From CAJWBT01 sp964401855 (GTDB lineage Bacteria; Chloroflexota; Dehalococcoidia; Lucifugimonadales; UBA3495), in contig CAYOAF010000013.1 of NCBI GenBank assembly GCA_964401855.1, forward strand, positions 1-7,729: DNA of 7,729 nt, in the 5' to 3' direction. The notes under the pieces were generated by a model. The model did no database searches. It was not told the origin of the DNA and saw nothing but the letters and a program-made list of their open reading frames with translations. The position numbers and the translations under genes were made by a program. This document shows, piece by piece, positions 1 to 5,495 of the stretch. Within the stretch, counting starts at the first letter, position 1; the number at the start of each line of letters is the position of its first letter.

Positions 1-432
1 TCCCTGTACCGGGTATGGGAGGGGCGAGATTTCCAGAGCGGCCAGGAGATGGTCCTGGAGCTGACGTACCTTCCCGAGCCCAGCCTGGCGGCGCGACTCG
101 GGAAGTCGGTCACCGGTGGCACTTTCTGGCGGGTGGCCATACCCGGGGCCGCCGGAGCGGTCCTGGTATTCTTGTTGCTGCTCGGGGTGACCGGCGCCTC
201 GCGGAGGGCCGTTGCCTCCGTGGCGGCCACCCCCGGAGAGATCAACAGGGAATCGCCCCAGCGGGGCGCATTGATCCGAGAGGTAGCGGCGCTCGACGAG
301 TGGTTCCAGCAGGGGACACTGCCGGAGGCGGACTACCGGCGCCGGCGAGACGGGCTGAAGGCCCGGGTATTGCAGATTCCCCGGCTGGCCGGCGGGGAGG
401 ACGAAACGGCTCCAGGGGAGTGGGAGAGTTGA
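1..432 (+). CDS. C-terminal part of a membrane protein with SHOCT-like tail (5' end outside window)
   Basis: The frame is open from base 1 to the TGA at 430-432, giving 143 residues of a protein that starts before the window. Residues 1-40 look like the end of an extracytoplasmic beta-rich domain (LELTYLPEPSL). Residues about 43-63 form one hydrophobic membrane helix (FWRVAIPGAAGAVLVFLLLL). The remainder is charged and probably cytoplasmic. It contains the pattern ALDEWFQQGTLPEADYRRRR, close to the short SHOCT-type motif (hydrophobic-D-x-x-x-x-x-G-x-(I/L)-x-E-x-x-Y-x-x-x-R) often found at protein C-termini. The gene overlaps the start of the downstream thioredoxin gene, so the two are probably translated together, which suggests a role in cytochrome c maturation or envelope redox assembly. 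That role is inferred from context; the soluble domain is too incomplete to name. Confidence 0.75.
   Translation, partial: SLYRVWEGRDFQSGQEMVLELTYLPEPSLAARLGKSVTGGTFWRVAIPGAAGAVLVFLLLLGVTGASRRAVASVAATPGEINRESPQRGALIREVAALDEWFQQGTLPEADYRRRRDGLKARVLQIPRLAGGEDETAPGEWES
414..420 (+). promoter_or_regulatory. Shine-Dalgarno site selecting the TTG start at 429
   Basis: AGGGGAG lies eight bases before TTG 429 and inside the end of the upstream gene. The alternative in-frame GTG at 420 overlaps this site and has no purine-rich stretch of its own upstream, so TTG 429 is preferred. The TTG overlaps the upstream TGA as TTGA, a typical coupled junction. Confidence 0.6.
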
Positions 433-1001
433 GCAAACGAGGCTGGATTTTGCTGGGCTCCTCAATCCCGGTGCTGGCACTGATCGGCCTGCTTGCCTGG
501 GCGTTGGTCAAGTCGGGCGGCAGCCCCGGCGGCCTGGGAGTCAACAACGCGTTCGGCGAAGTCCCCGTCGAGCAAGAGGCCACCCGCGAGTTTTCCCTGG
601 AGCTTCTCGACGGCACAACCGTCACCTTGTCCGGTCTGCGGGGCTCCGTCGTGCTGCTGGACTTCTGGGCGTCTTGGTGCCCCCCTTGCCGTCAGGAAGC
701 CCCAATCCTGGCCCAGGTGTACCGGGAGTACCGGGAGCGAGGCGTTGAATTCATCGGCGTCGACATCTGGGACCGGCGGCCGGACGCCGAGGCTTACCTG
801 GAACGGTACAGCGTCACCTACCCCAACGGCATCGATGCCAGGGGCAGGATTGCCATCAACTACGGCGTCAGGGGCGTCCCGGAGAAATTCCTCATCGGCG
901 GCGGCGGGGCCTTGGTGAAGAAATTCGTGGGGCCGATGAGCGGCGACTCGTTGCGGGCCGCCCTGGACGAGTTGCTGGCGACGGAGGCCCGGGACCAGTA
1001 A
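429..1001 (+). CDS. Membrane-anchored TlpA/ResA-like thiol-disulfide oxidoreductase
   Basis: The product is 190 residues. A short positive N-terminus (SKRG) is followed by a signal-anchor helix at about residues 6-27, so the rest faces the outside of the cytoplasmic membrane. A thioredoxin-like domain starts near residue 55 with the AhpC/TSA-type lead-in 'SLELLDGTTVTLSGLRG'. It carries the active site WCPPC with cysteines 84 and 87, and the conserved cis-proline loop GVRGVP with Pro151. Family members (ResA, TlpA, CcmG/DsbE) reduce disulfides outside the cytoplasm, usually the haem-binding cysteines of apocytochrome c. The length and single anchor fit ResA/CcmG. The upstream overlapping gene with a membrane helix supports a cytochrome c maturation cluster. 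The TTG start is chosen from the AGGGGAG site; the frame is open much further upstream, but that part overlaps the preceding gene and reads as low-complexity Arg/Gly/Pro. A role in another envelope thiol pathway is possible. Confidence 0.88.
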   Translation: MSKRGWILLGSSIPVLALIGLLAWALVKSGGSPGGLGVNNAFGEVPVEQEATREFSLELLDGTTVTLSGLRGSVVLLDFWASWCPPCRQEAPILAQVYREYRERGVEFIGVDIWDRRPDAEAYLERYSVTYPNGIDARGRIAINYGVRGVPEKFLIGGGGALVKKFVGPMSGDSLRAALDELLATEARDQ

Positions 1002-1028
1002 GGTGGTTTCGTTAACCAAGCAATGACC

Positions 1029-1037
1029 TGCTATCAT
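1029..1037 (+). promoter_or_regulatory. Candidate extended -10 promoter of the ROK kinase gene
   Basis: TGCTATCAT combines the TGn extension with a -10 hexamer matching TATAAT at five of six positions. It lies 36 bases before the ATG at 1074, within the 72-bp gap after the thioredoxin gene. The region 17-18 bases upstream has no good -35 box (TTCGTT is the nearest), which an extended -10 can tolerate. This suggests the kinase is transcribed separately from the redox operon. Confidence 0.4.
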
Positions 1038-1073
1038 GGAGCCGGGTAGTCTTGCGTTGAGAACAGGAGGAGT

Positions 1074-2078
1074 ATGACGCAGCCTCCGGAGTTGGCCGTA
1101 GCCATGGACTGGGGCGGGACCTGGACCCGGGCGGCGGTCATCGCTCGAGACGGGGAAATCCTGTGGCAGTCGCGATTCTCCAGCCCCAAGAAGGCCAGCC
1201 GGGCCCGGCTGTTGGAGTCGGCCGAGGGTTTGCTCAGGGAAGCCCTGGGATGGTGCGCCAACCGTCCGGTCGCCGGCGTGGGTATCGCCGTCGCCGGCCC
1301 TGTGGACGCCGAAACCGGGACCCTGCACGACCCACCCAACCTGCCCGAGTTGGATGGCGTTTCCCTGAAAGACCTCTGGGAGCCAATCCTCGGCCGTCCG
1401 GTGTGGGTGGGGAACGACGCCAACCTCGCCGCGCTGGGGGAGTTTCACTGCGGGGCGGGCCGGGAGCCGTCGGCCGACGGGACCCCGACCCGGATCCTGG
1501 TGTACCTGACGGTCAGCACCGGCATCGGGGGCGGCGTGGTCGACCGGGGCAAGATGTTCCTGGGCGCCCACGGCCTGGCCGCCGAGATCGGCCACATGGC
1601 TATCGACCCGAGGGATGCGGCGCCCCTCTGCCAGTGCGGAAATCGAGGGTGTCTGGAATCCCTGGCGTCGGGCACCGCCATCGGCCTGGCGGCCCGGGCC
1701 TGCCAGGCCGAACCCGGGTCGGCGTCGTCCGTTCTGGCCGGCGGCGCCGCCGGGTCAATCGACGCACAGAGCGTATTCCGGGCGGCTTCCCAGGGAGACG
1801 GCCTGGCGCTGGACATCCTGGAAGTGGCGGTCCAGGCGCTCTCCGTGGGCCTGGCCAACACCCTGCACCTGTTCAACCCGGACCTATTGGTCTTGGGCGG
1901 CGGGGTGACGGTGGGTCTCACCGGGCTGGACCTTCTGCCGAGGATTCAGTCGTTGATCAATCAACGGGCCATGAGTGAGCGGCACAAAGACTTCCGCCTG
2001 GCGGCCAGCCGGTTGGGAGACTCGGCCGGATTGGTGGGGGCGGCAACCCTGGTCTGGCAGCAGGTGAGCGCTGCCTAG
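1074..2078 (+). CDS. ROK-family sugar kinase (glucokinase/N-acetylhexosamine kinase type)
   Basis: The product is 334 residues, a usual length for single-domain ROK kinases without the DNA-binding head of ROK repressors. The N-terminal phosphate-binding motif reads MDWGGTWTRAAV (residues about 10-21), close to the family DxGGTxxR. The catalytic aspartate is Asp115 in VGNDANLAALGE. A glycine-rich phosphate loop follows (STGIGGGVV). The ROK signature is complete: Glu171 and His174 in AEIGHM, then the zinc-binding CxCGxxGC with Cys186, Cys188 and Cys193, followed by LE. These enzymes phosphorylate glucose, N-acetylglucosamine, N-acetylmannosamine or related sugars with ATP in the cytoplasm; the exact sugar cannot be read from sequence alone. 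AGGAGG at 1065-1070, three bases before the ATG, supports the start. The stop overlaps that of a dehydrogenase remnant on the other strand. A SIS-type isomerase that could have shared an amino-sugar pathway lies further right but is broken. Confidence 0.92.
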   Translation: MTQPPELAVAMDWGGTWTRAAVIARDGEILWQSRFSSPKKASRARLLESAEGLLREALGWCANRPVAGVGIAVAGPVDAETGTLHDPPNLPELDGVSLKDLWEPILGRPVWVGNDANLAALGEFHCGAGREPSADGTPTRILVYLTVSTGIGGGVVDRGKMFLGAHGLAAEIGHMAIDPRDAAPLCQCGNRGCLESLASGTAIGLAARACQAEPGSASSVLAGGAAGSIDAQSVFRAASQGDGLALDILEVAVQALSVGLANTLHLFNPDLLVLGGGVTVGLTGLDLLPRIQSLINQRAMSERHKDFRLAASRLGDSAGLVGAATLVWQQVSAA

Positions 2079-2197
2079 ACGATGTAGCGACCTCCCACCA
2101 CGTTGAGCCGGTCGCCGGTGATGTAGGCTGGCTCGTCCGAGGCGAAGAACAGGCAGGGGAGCCTAACACACGCCCGGCATTCGGGCAAACCTGGCCG
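2075..2197 (-). pseudogene. C-terminal remnant of a short-chain dehydrogenase/reductase (SDR)
   Basis: Read on the minus strand, the last ~40 codons give RPGLPE, then LFFASDEPAYITGDRLNVVG and GGRYIV before a TAG at 2077-2075. This matches the ending of classical SDR oxidoreductases (R-x-G-x-P-E..., LASDE-x-x-Y-I-T-G, N-V-D-G-G). The stretch between PE and LFF is about three residues longer than usual, so even the remnant may be altered. Nothing of the Rossmann nucleotide-binding part or the YxxxK active site is present. Immediately upstream the frame meets a TAG at 2200-2198, and beyond that the sequence belongs to the PAS gene. The loss of the remaining ~200 codons therefore looks like a deletion or rearrangement with its junction near 2190-2210. 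The original substrate cannot be inferred. Confidence 0.72.
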
Positions 2198-2961
2198 CTA
2201 CCACGGTTCTCCACGGTACCTGGAGACCGCGTCCGCCAACTCCGCCAAGGTCTTGTCGATATTCCTCATCACCATCAGTTGCTCGTTTTGCTACCCCAGC
2301 ACCACATCCCGCCAGTTCTCGTGAATCCGCGTCATTGTGCGCAGGTTCGCCGCGGCGTCGTGGGAGGCTTCGAGGATCAACCCTTGGGCCTCCTCGCCAG
2401 GCCGGTCTCCCGGCCGGGGCCGGGAACCCACGGCACCGCCGGAGGGGGTGGCGGCGCCCAGCCGCCCACCCCTGGCGACAGAATTTGGGCAAAGCTTCGA
2501 TTTATGGAGGAGATCAGGCTCAGCGTTTCAAGAGTTGCTAATGACTGCTGCCACAGCCCGGGGTCCTCCCCTTCGTCGCACATGGCCATATAGGCGAAGC
2601 AACATCGATGATCCCAAAGGTCGGCATCTGTCAGAACATCGAGGGCCAGGCCGTCTTTCCGGATGTACCGACTCCAGATACCGCGGGAGGCGCCTGCGCG
2701 CAGCAAGAAGGGCCGCGTGTCACTTTCGGCCCGGAGGCGAGACTCCTCCGACTTGAAGTCCGGGATCTCCCGGCCCAGCGCCTCGGCCCTTTCGTACCCC
2801 ATCTTCTCCAGCCACCGGCGGTTCACCCGAAGCATCCTGAACTGGCGGTCGACCGAATGCAATATGACGGGAGTGTTCTCAAAAACGTTCAGAAGGCACC
2901 GCCAAGTTGTGCGTAGTGCACCAGAGACGCCTTCTGCCACAGATAGATCGGTGTGCCGCAT
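2198..2961 (-). pseudogene. PAS-domain protein gene broken by a frameshift and an amber codon
   Basis: The start is strong: ATG at 2961-2959 with AGGAGG five bases upstream. Residues about 24-130 form a PAS sensor domain: LLNVFENTPVILHSVD, then MLRVNRRWLEKMGYERAEAL, then the typical late strand pair RYIRKDGLALDVLTDADLWD. A helical segment follows (LATLETLSLISSINRSF). After about residue 162 this frame becomes a Pro/Trp-rich tail and ends at 2377. Coding character moves to another minus frame between 2478 and 2398: GEEAQGLILEASHDAA, then LRTMTRIHENWRDVVLG. That frame meets TAG at 2293-2291, continues with NEQLMVMRNIDKTLAELADA, and ends at TAG 2200-2198. Two lesions are thus needed to read the gene, so I call it a pseudogene. 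The frameshift zone has G/C runs and could be a sequence error, but the amber codon is independent. No kinase, cyclase or DNA-binding output domain is visible. If intact it would be about 255 residues with a helical C-terminus. Confidence 0.68.
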
Positions 2962-3265
2962 TCCAACCTCCTACGTGGCTATACCCAACGATTATTGAAG
3001 ACCCGTTAGGGTAAAACTAGCCTCTCCCCAGTCAGCGCATCACGAGTTGATAACCAAACCGGATACCGCCCTCTCCTCCAATGCGATTGTCTACCTCCAA
3101 GGGGGACAAGATTTCCTTGATCGGGAATCGTTTGTATGGGTTACCCGGGTTGGCATTGCGATTTGTGCACCGATTAGTTGCGGCCAGCAATCCAGTATAT
3201 CCATTTTATTCCATTACGCAATATCTGTAATCACTTAGTATTCAGTCACCTTGGTTTTGGCAGGA

Positions 3266-3360
3266 TGTCATTCTGAGGAGCGGAGCGACGAAGAATCTCA
3301 TTGTTACGCTGAGATTCTTCGCGGAGTTTATCTTGAGCCGAGCCGAAGGGCTCAGAATCA
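3266..3360. repeat. Nested inverted-repeat element (MITE/REP-like)
   Basis: Two pairs of arms are nested. The outer arms are TCATTCTGAG (3268-3277) and CTCAGAATCA (3351-3360), which pair with one mismatch. The inner arms, CGAAGAATCTCA (3289-3300) and TGAGATTCTTCG (3310-3321), are a perfect 12-bp pair with a 9-base loop. A further small stem TGAGCC/GGCTCA (3334-3339 with 3349-3354) sits in the right half. The element would fold into a branched structure on either strand. The 'TCATTCTGAG...GAAGAATCT' style is, from general familiarity, a dispersed intergenic repeat in many environmental bacterial genomes and often causes spurious small protein calls. It lies in a gene-free region, which fits. 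No transposase or target duplication is visible. Confidence 0.8.
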
Positions 3361-3700
3361 TTCATGCTGGTTGCAACCAGTACCACGGCCCATGAAAATA
3401 GGTTGGCATGTTTCATCAGGGTCCCGGCGGAAGAGAGAGGCGGAGCAGCACACGCCGTACTCTCGTCCCCTGGGGAGGGGCGCCTCCGAGGGCTGTTTTC
3501 GTACCAATGACAATTCGCAGATTTGAGTTGATTGAGTAATAGTGATACCCGCACCGATTCGTTGTAAACGTCTTGGCTCTTCGTCAAGGCCATAATTCAG
3601 TTGTTCAAACCATGACACTCCCGTTACCCATCTCTAGCCGTCGGGAGTCACCGTCTCTTGATTCCGGTCGTAGTCTGTTTCGGGTTTCACCTTTTTCAGC

Positions 3701-3713
3701 GCGGCCGGGCCGC
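3701..3713. repeat. Perfect GC palindrome abutting the hydrolase -35 box
   Basis: GCGGCCGGGCCGC is a 6-bp perfect inverted repeat around one central base, ending directly before the TTGACC hexamer at 3714. Its position suits an operator for a dimeric regulator, but no other copy is seen in the window, and chance is possible in GC-rich DNA. Confidence 0.35.
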
Positions 3714-3742
3714 TTGACCCCTGGAAAGGTTGGTGTGAGAAT
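3714..3742 (+). promoter_or_regulatory. Candidate sigma-70-type promoter of the FAH-family gene
   Basis: TTGACC (3714-3719, five of six matches to TTGACA) is followed after a 17-base spacer by GAGAAT (3737-3742, four of six to TATAAT). TGT precedes the -10, giving an extended TGn motif. Transcription would start near 3749, leaving a leader of about 40 bases that includes the AGGAGG at 3777-3782. The spacing is ideal, though the -10 hexamer is imperfect. Confidence 0.5.
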
Positions 3743-3789
3743 CTAGGCCAGACTCGCGGACTGATAAGGGCATTGCAGGAGGATCAACC

Positions 3790-4572
3790 ATGAAATGGTG
3801 CAGGTTCAAGGCTGGACAAAAGGTGGCCTACGGCATCATTGAGGGCGAAACCGTCGTCGAGGTCGAAGGAAGCCCTTTTGACAGCTACACCCGGACTTCC
3901 AACTCCCAGCCGCTCAGTTCGGTGAAGCTGGAGGTCCCCGTAGTTCCCCCCACGTTCTACGCCGCCGGGATCAACTACCCGGAGCACGTCACCTGGGCTG
4001 CCCAACAGGTGGGCACAACGCCCAACCTGCCGAAGCAAGCCGACGTGGGCTACCGGGCGGCCAACGCGCTGATCGCCCAGGACGAGCCCATCATCATACC
4101 CAAGGACGCGACGGAGAAGGTGCAGTACGAAGGCGAGTTGGTGGCCGTCATCGGCAAGAAGTGCAAGAACGTCTCCGAGGCGGAGGCCCTGGACTACGTG
4201 CTCGGCTACACCATCGGCAACGACGTGAGCGAGCGCACCTGGCAGCGGGGCGACCGGACCCTGTGGCGGGCCAAGAACACCGACACCTTCAAGCCCATGG
4301 GTCCCTGGATCGTCACCGGCCTGAACCCCGATGAACTCCTGGTCAAGGTCACCCTCAGCGGACGGGTGGCGATTGAGTATGACGCCGGCACCGCTATCTT
4401 TGGGGTTCGCGCCTACATCAGCGCGATGAGCCGGTACCTCACCCTGCACCCCGGCGACGTCCTCTGGATGGGCACCGAGGGAGCCGGCGAGAACATGAAG
4501 GACGGCGACATCGTCGAGGTTGAGATCAGTGAGATCGGGGTGCTGCGGAACCCAGTGATCCGGGCGCGGTAG
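3790..4572 (+). CDS. Fumarylacetoacetate hydrolase (FAH) family protein
   Basis: The product is 260 residues. AGGAGG lies seven bases before the ATG. An N-terminal segment (residues 1-50, MKWCRFKAGQKVAYGIIEGE) precedes the catalytic FAH fold beginning at FYAAGINYPEHV. Metal ligands are recognisable as Glu114 and Glu116 in QYEGELVAVIGK and Asp145 in GYTIGNDVSERTWQ. Lys162 sits in AKNTDTFKPMGPWIV, the usual substrate-loop region. The late motif, commonly TGTPxGVG, reads MGTEGAG here. Members of this superfamily cleave or decarboxylate beta-diketo acids in aromatic and amino-acid breakdown (fumarylpyruvate, acylpyruvate, 2-hydroxyhepta-2,4-diene-1,7-dioate, 2-keto-3-deoxysugar acids) using Mg2+ or Mn2+ in the cytoplasm. 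The exact substrate cannot be told from sequence. It has its own promoter candidate and stands alone on the + strand, facing a CMD-like gene that would fit the same catabolic theme. Confidence 0.92.
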   Translation: MKWCRFKAGQKVAYGIIEGETVVEVEGSPFDSYTRTSNSQPLSSVKLEVPVVPPTFYAAGINYPEHVTWAAQQVGTTPNLPKQADVGYRAANALIAQDEPIIIPKDATEKVQYEGELVAVIGKKCKNVSEAEALDYVLGYTIGNDVSERTWQRGDRTLWRAKNTDTFKPMGPWIVTGLNPDELLVKVTLSGRVAIEYDAGTAIFGVRAYISAMSRYLTLHPGDVLWMGTEGAGENMKDGDIVEVEISEIGVLRNPVIRAR

Positions 4573-4578
4573 CCTCGG

Positions 4579-4606
4579 GTAGTGGCCTGCGGCCGTGGGC
4601 CACTAC
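4579..4606. terminator. Hairpin between convergent genes, probable two-way terminator
   Basis: GTAGTGGCC (4579-4587) and GGCCACTAC (4598-4606) form a perfect 9-bp stem around a 10-base loop, in the 44-bp gap between the hydrolase stop (+) and the CMD-like stop (-). There is no clear T tract on either side, so it is not a canonical intrinsic terminator, but its location between two convergent stops suggests transcription ending or mRNA 3'-end protection for both genes. Confidence 0.6.
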
Positions 4607-4616
4607 GTTACACCCC

Positions 4617-4994
4617 TCATTCCCCGTGAAGGCCCGTCTCCGCGGCCCAGGCCTGGAGACCCCGGCGAAAGGCCAGGGCGCCCATAGGGGCGATCACCGT
4701 TTGCATCGCTTCCAGGATCTCCTGGGGCGTGGCCCCTTCCCGCAGCGCCACCCGGACGTGGGCCTGAATATGCTCCACGTCGGCCCGCAGGGCGGTCTCC
4801 ACCACGATCTGGAGCAACTCCTTGGTCTTGCGGTCCAGGAGCCGCTGGCCGGTGTAAGTGGCCTCGATGAACGCGTTGAATTTCTGGGCCCATTCAAGGT
4901 CGGCCGCCGCCATGATCCGGTGCATCTCCAGCATGTAGCCCCGGCCCGGCCCCGTTCTGTCGAGGAATGCTTGGGCTTCTTCCTTGGTTGCCAT
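4617..4994 (-). CDS. Carboxymuconolactone decarboxylase-like (CMD/AhpD fold) protein lacking cysteines
   Basis: The product is 125 residues, a typical single-domain CMD length. AGGAGGG lies six bases upstream of the ATG at 4994. The all-helical core is recognisable in FNAFIEATYTGQRLLDRKTK, ELLQIVVETALRADVEHIQA and HVRVALREGATPQEILEAM. In AhpD-type members the centre carries a redox CxxCxxxH; here the positions hold Asp72 and His75, with His79 kept as the following histidine. The protein contains no cysteine, so it cannot act as an AhpD-type thiol peroxidase partner. It resembles the gamma-carboxymuconolactone decarboxylase branch (PcaC-like), which also lacks the cysteine pair, but the substrate is unknown. 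Its start is 49 bp downstream of a broken SIS-domain gene on the same strand, so it may have been second in a two-gene operon. It remains intact although its neighbour does not. Confidence 0.85.
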   Translation of the reverse strand: MATKEEAQAFLDRTGPGRGYMLEMHRIMAAADLEWAQKFNAFIEATYTGQRLLDRKTKELLQIVVETALRADVEHIQAHVRVALREGATPQEILEAMQTVIAPMGALAFRRGLQAWAAETGLHGE

Positions 4995-5043
4995 TGTCGA
5001 CCCTCCTGTTGCAGCTGCTCATGGCCGTCAGCCGGGTTTCGCC

Positions 5044-5495
5044 CTACAGGTCGTAGTGCCGGTTGGCGGCGGCCTGCCTGACGTTGTTTAGTTGGAACAG
5101 GTCGGGATGGGTGCCCCGGGCCAGCGCCAGGTAGTATGCGAGGAGCTGCAAAGGCAGCAAATAGACCAGAGGGCTCCAGAACTCGGGAACTGGCGGCAGT
5201 TTGCAGGACTCGGTGGCCAGGTCGGATAGGAGCAAAATTCGAACGAGTCCCACGCCAGGACTTCCACCGACCGCCCGGCGAACCGGCGAAGCCAATGCTG
5301 GGCCACCAGGGCCCCATGCCAGGAGGTCCCGATGCCCACCAGGTACAGGCGACGCTTCCCGGCGATCTCGGCCGCCACTTCTTGAGCGCGGGTGGCATGC
5401 TTGCGCAACATCTCCTCCATGGCCTGGGGTTGATGTTGAATGGCATCGTACATGAAGTACGGGTGCTTCAGGCGGACTTCCGGCTCCTGCGCCAT
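5044..5495 (-). pseudogene. SIS-domain sugar-phosphate isomerase (GlmS C-terminal-like) with internal deletion
   Basis: Two pieces remain in different frames. From the ATG at 5495 (AAGGTGA shortly upstream; an in-frame GTG at 5504 has no such site), about 91 residues match the start of a GlmS-type double-SIS protein: HPYFMYDAIQHQPQAMEEML, then RRLYLVGIGTSWHGALVAQH with the Gly56-Thr57-Ser58 sugar-phosphate loop, then EVLAWDSFEFCSYP. From about 5220 to the TAG at 5046-5044, another frame gives LPPVPEFWSPLVYLLPLQLL, AYYLALARGTHPDLF and a short tail, which is the end of the second SIS domain. The middle, roughly 200 residues in an average family member of about 350, is missing, and the junction near 5220-5228 also changes frame. 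This is a deletion, not a single sequencing error. Intact relatives isomerise or deaminate hexosamine phosphates or deglycate amino-acid-sugar adducts. The N-terminal fragment may still be translated but cannot form the enzyme. Confidence 0.82.

Larger units (their letters stand above)
2962..3789. other. Long intergenic region without a credible gene
   Basis: About 830 bp separate the PAS gene start from the hydrolase start. The left part (roughly 3000-3260) is much poorer in G+C than the flanking genes (22 of 60 bases at 3181-3240). No frame in it has recognisable protein character or a good ribosome binding site. A nested inverted repeat occupies 3266-3360. The part from 3361 to about 3700 shows short GC-rich palindromic bits (for example around 3467-3487) but no tRNA, CRISPR array or recognisable riboswitch by eye. 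The last 90 bp hold the promoter and leader of the hydrolase gene. Confidence 0.6.

Noticed and set aside
462..1595. Long minus-strand open frame of 377 codons across the thioredoxin and ROK genes
   Set aside because: It is antisense to two well-supported genes, its product is Gly/Arg/Pro/Val-rich without motifs, and long antisense frames are expected at this G+C.
2163..2492. Minus-strand open frame of 109 codons over the PAS C-terminal region
   Set aside because: It is the third frame over the PAS tail. Its translation is Arg/Gly-rich without domain character, whereas the adjacent frame gives a convincing helical sequence.
3047..3238. Small + strand open frame of 63 codons in the low-G+C region
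   Set aside because: No ribosome binding site, no recognisable domain, and an A+T-rich composition unlike the real genes around it.
3467..3499. GC-rich hairpin (GGAGG/CCTCC, 3474-3487) followed by TTTT as an intrinsic terminator
   Set aside because: The stem is only five base pairs, the T run is short and separated by eight bases, and no gene ends nearby.
3246..3593. Open frame of 115 codons on the minus strand containing EPFGSAQDKLREESQ
   Set aside because: The protein-like part is the translation of the inverted repeat at 3266-3360, a known kind of spurious call. There is no ribosome binding site or family similarity.
2962..3789. Searched for tRNA, CRISPR repeats, riboswitch, toxin-antitoxin or phage genes in the long gap
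   Set aside because: No cloverleaf, no regularly spaced repeats and no recognisable small protein pair could be found by eye on either strand.
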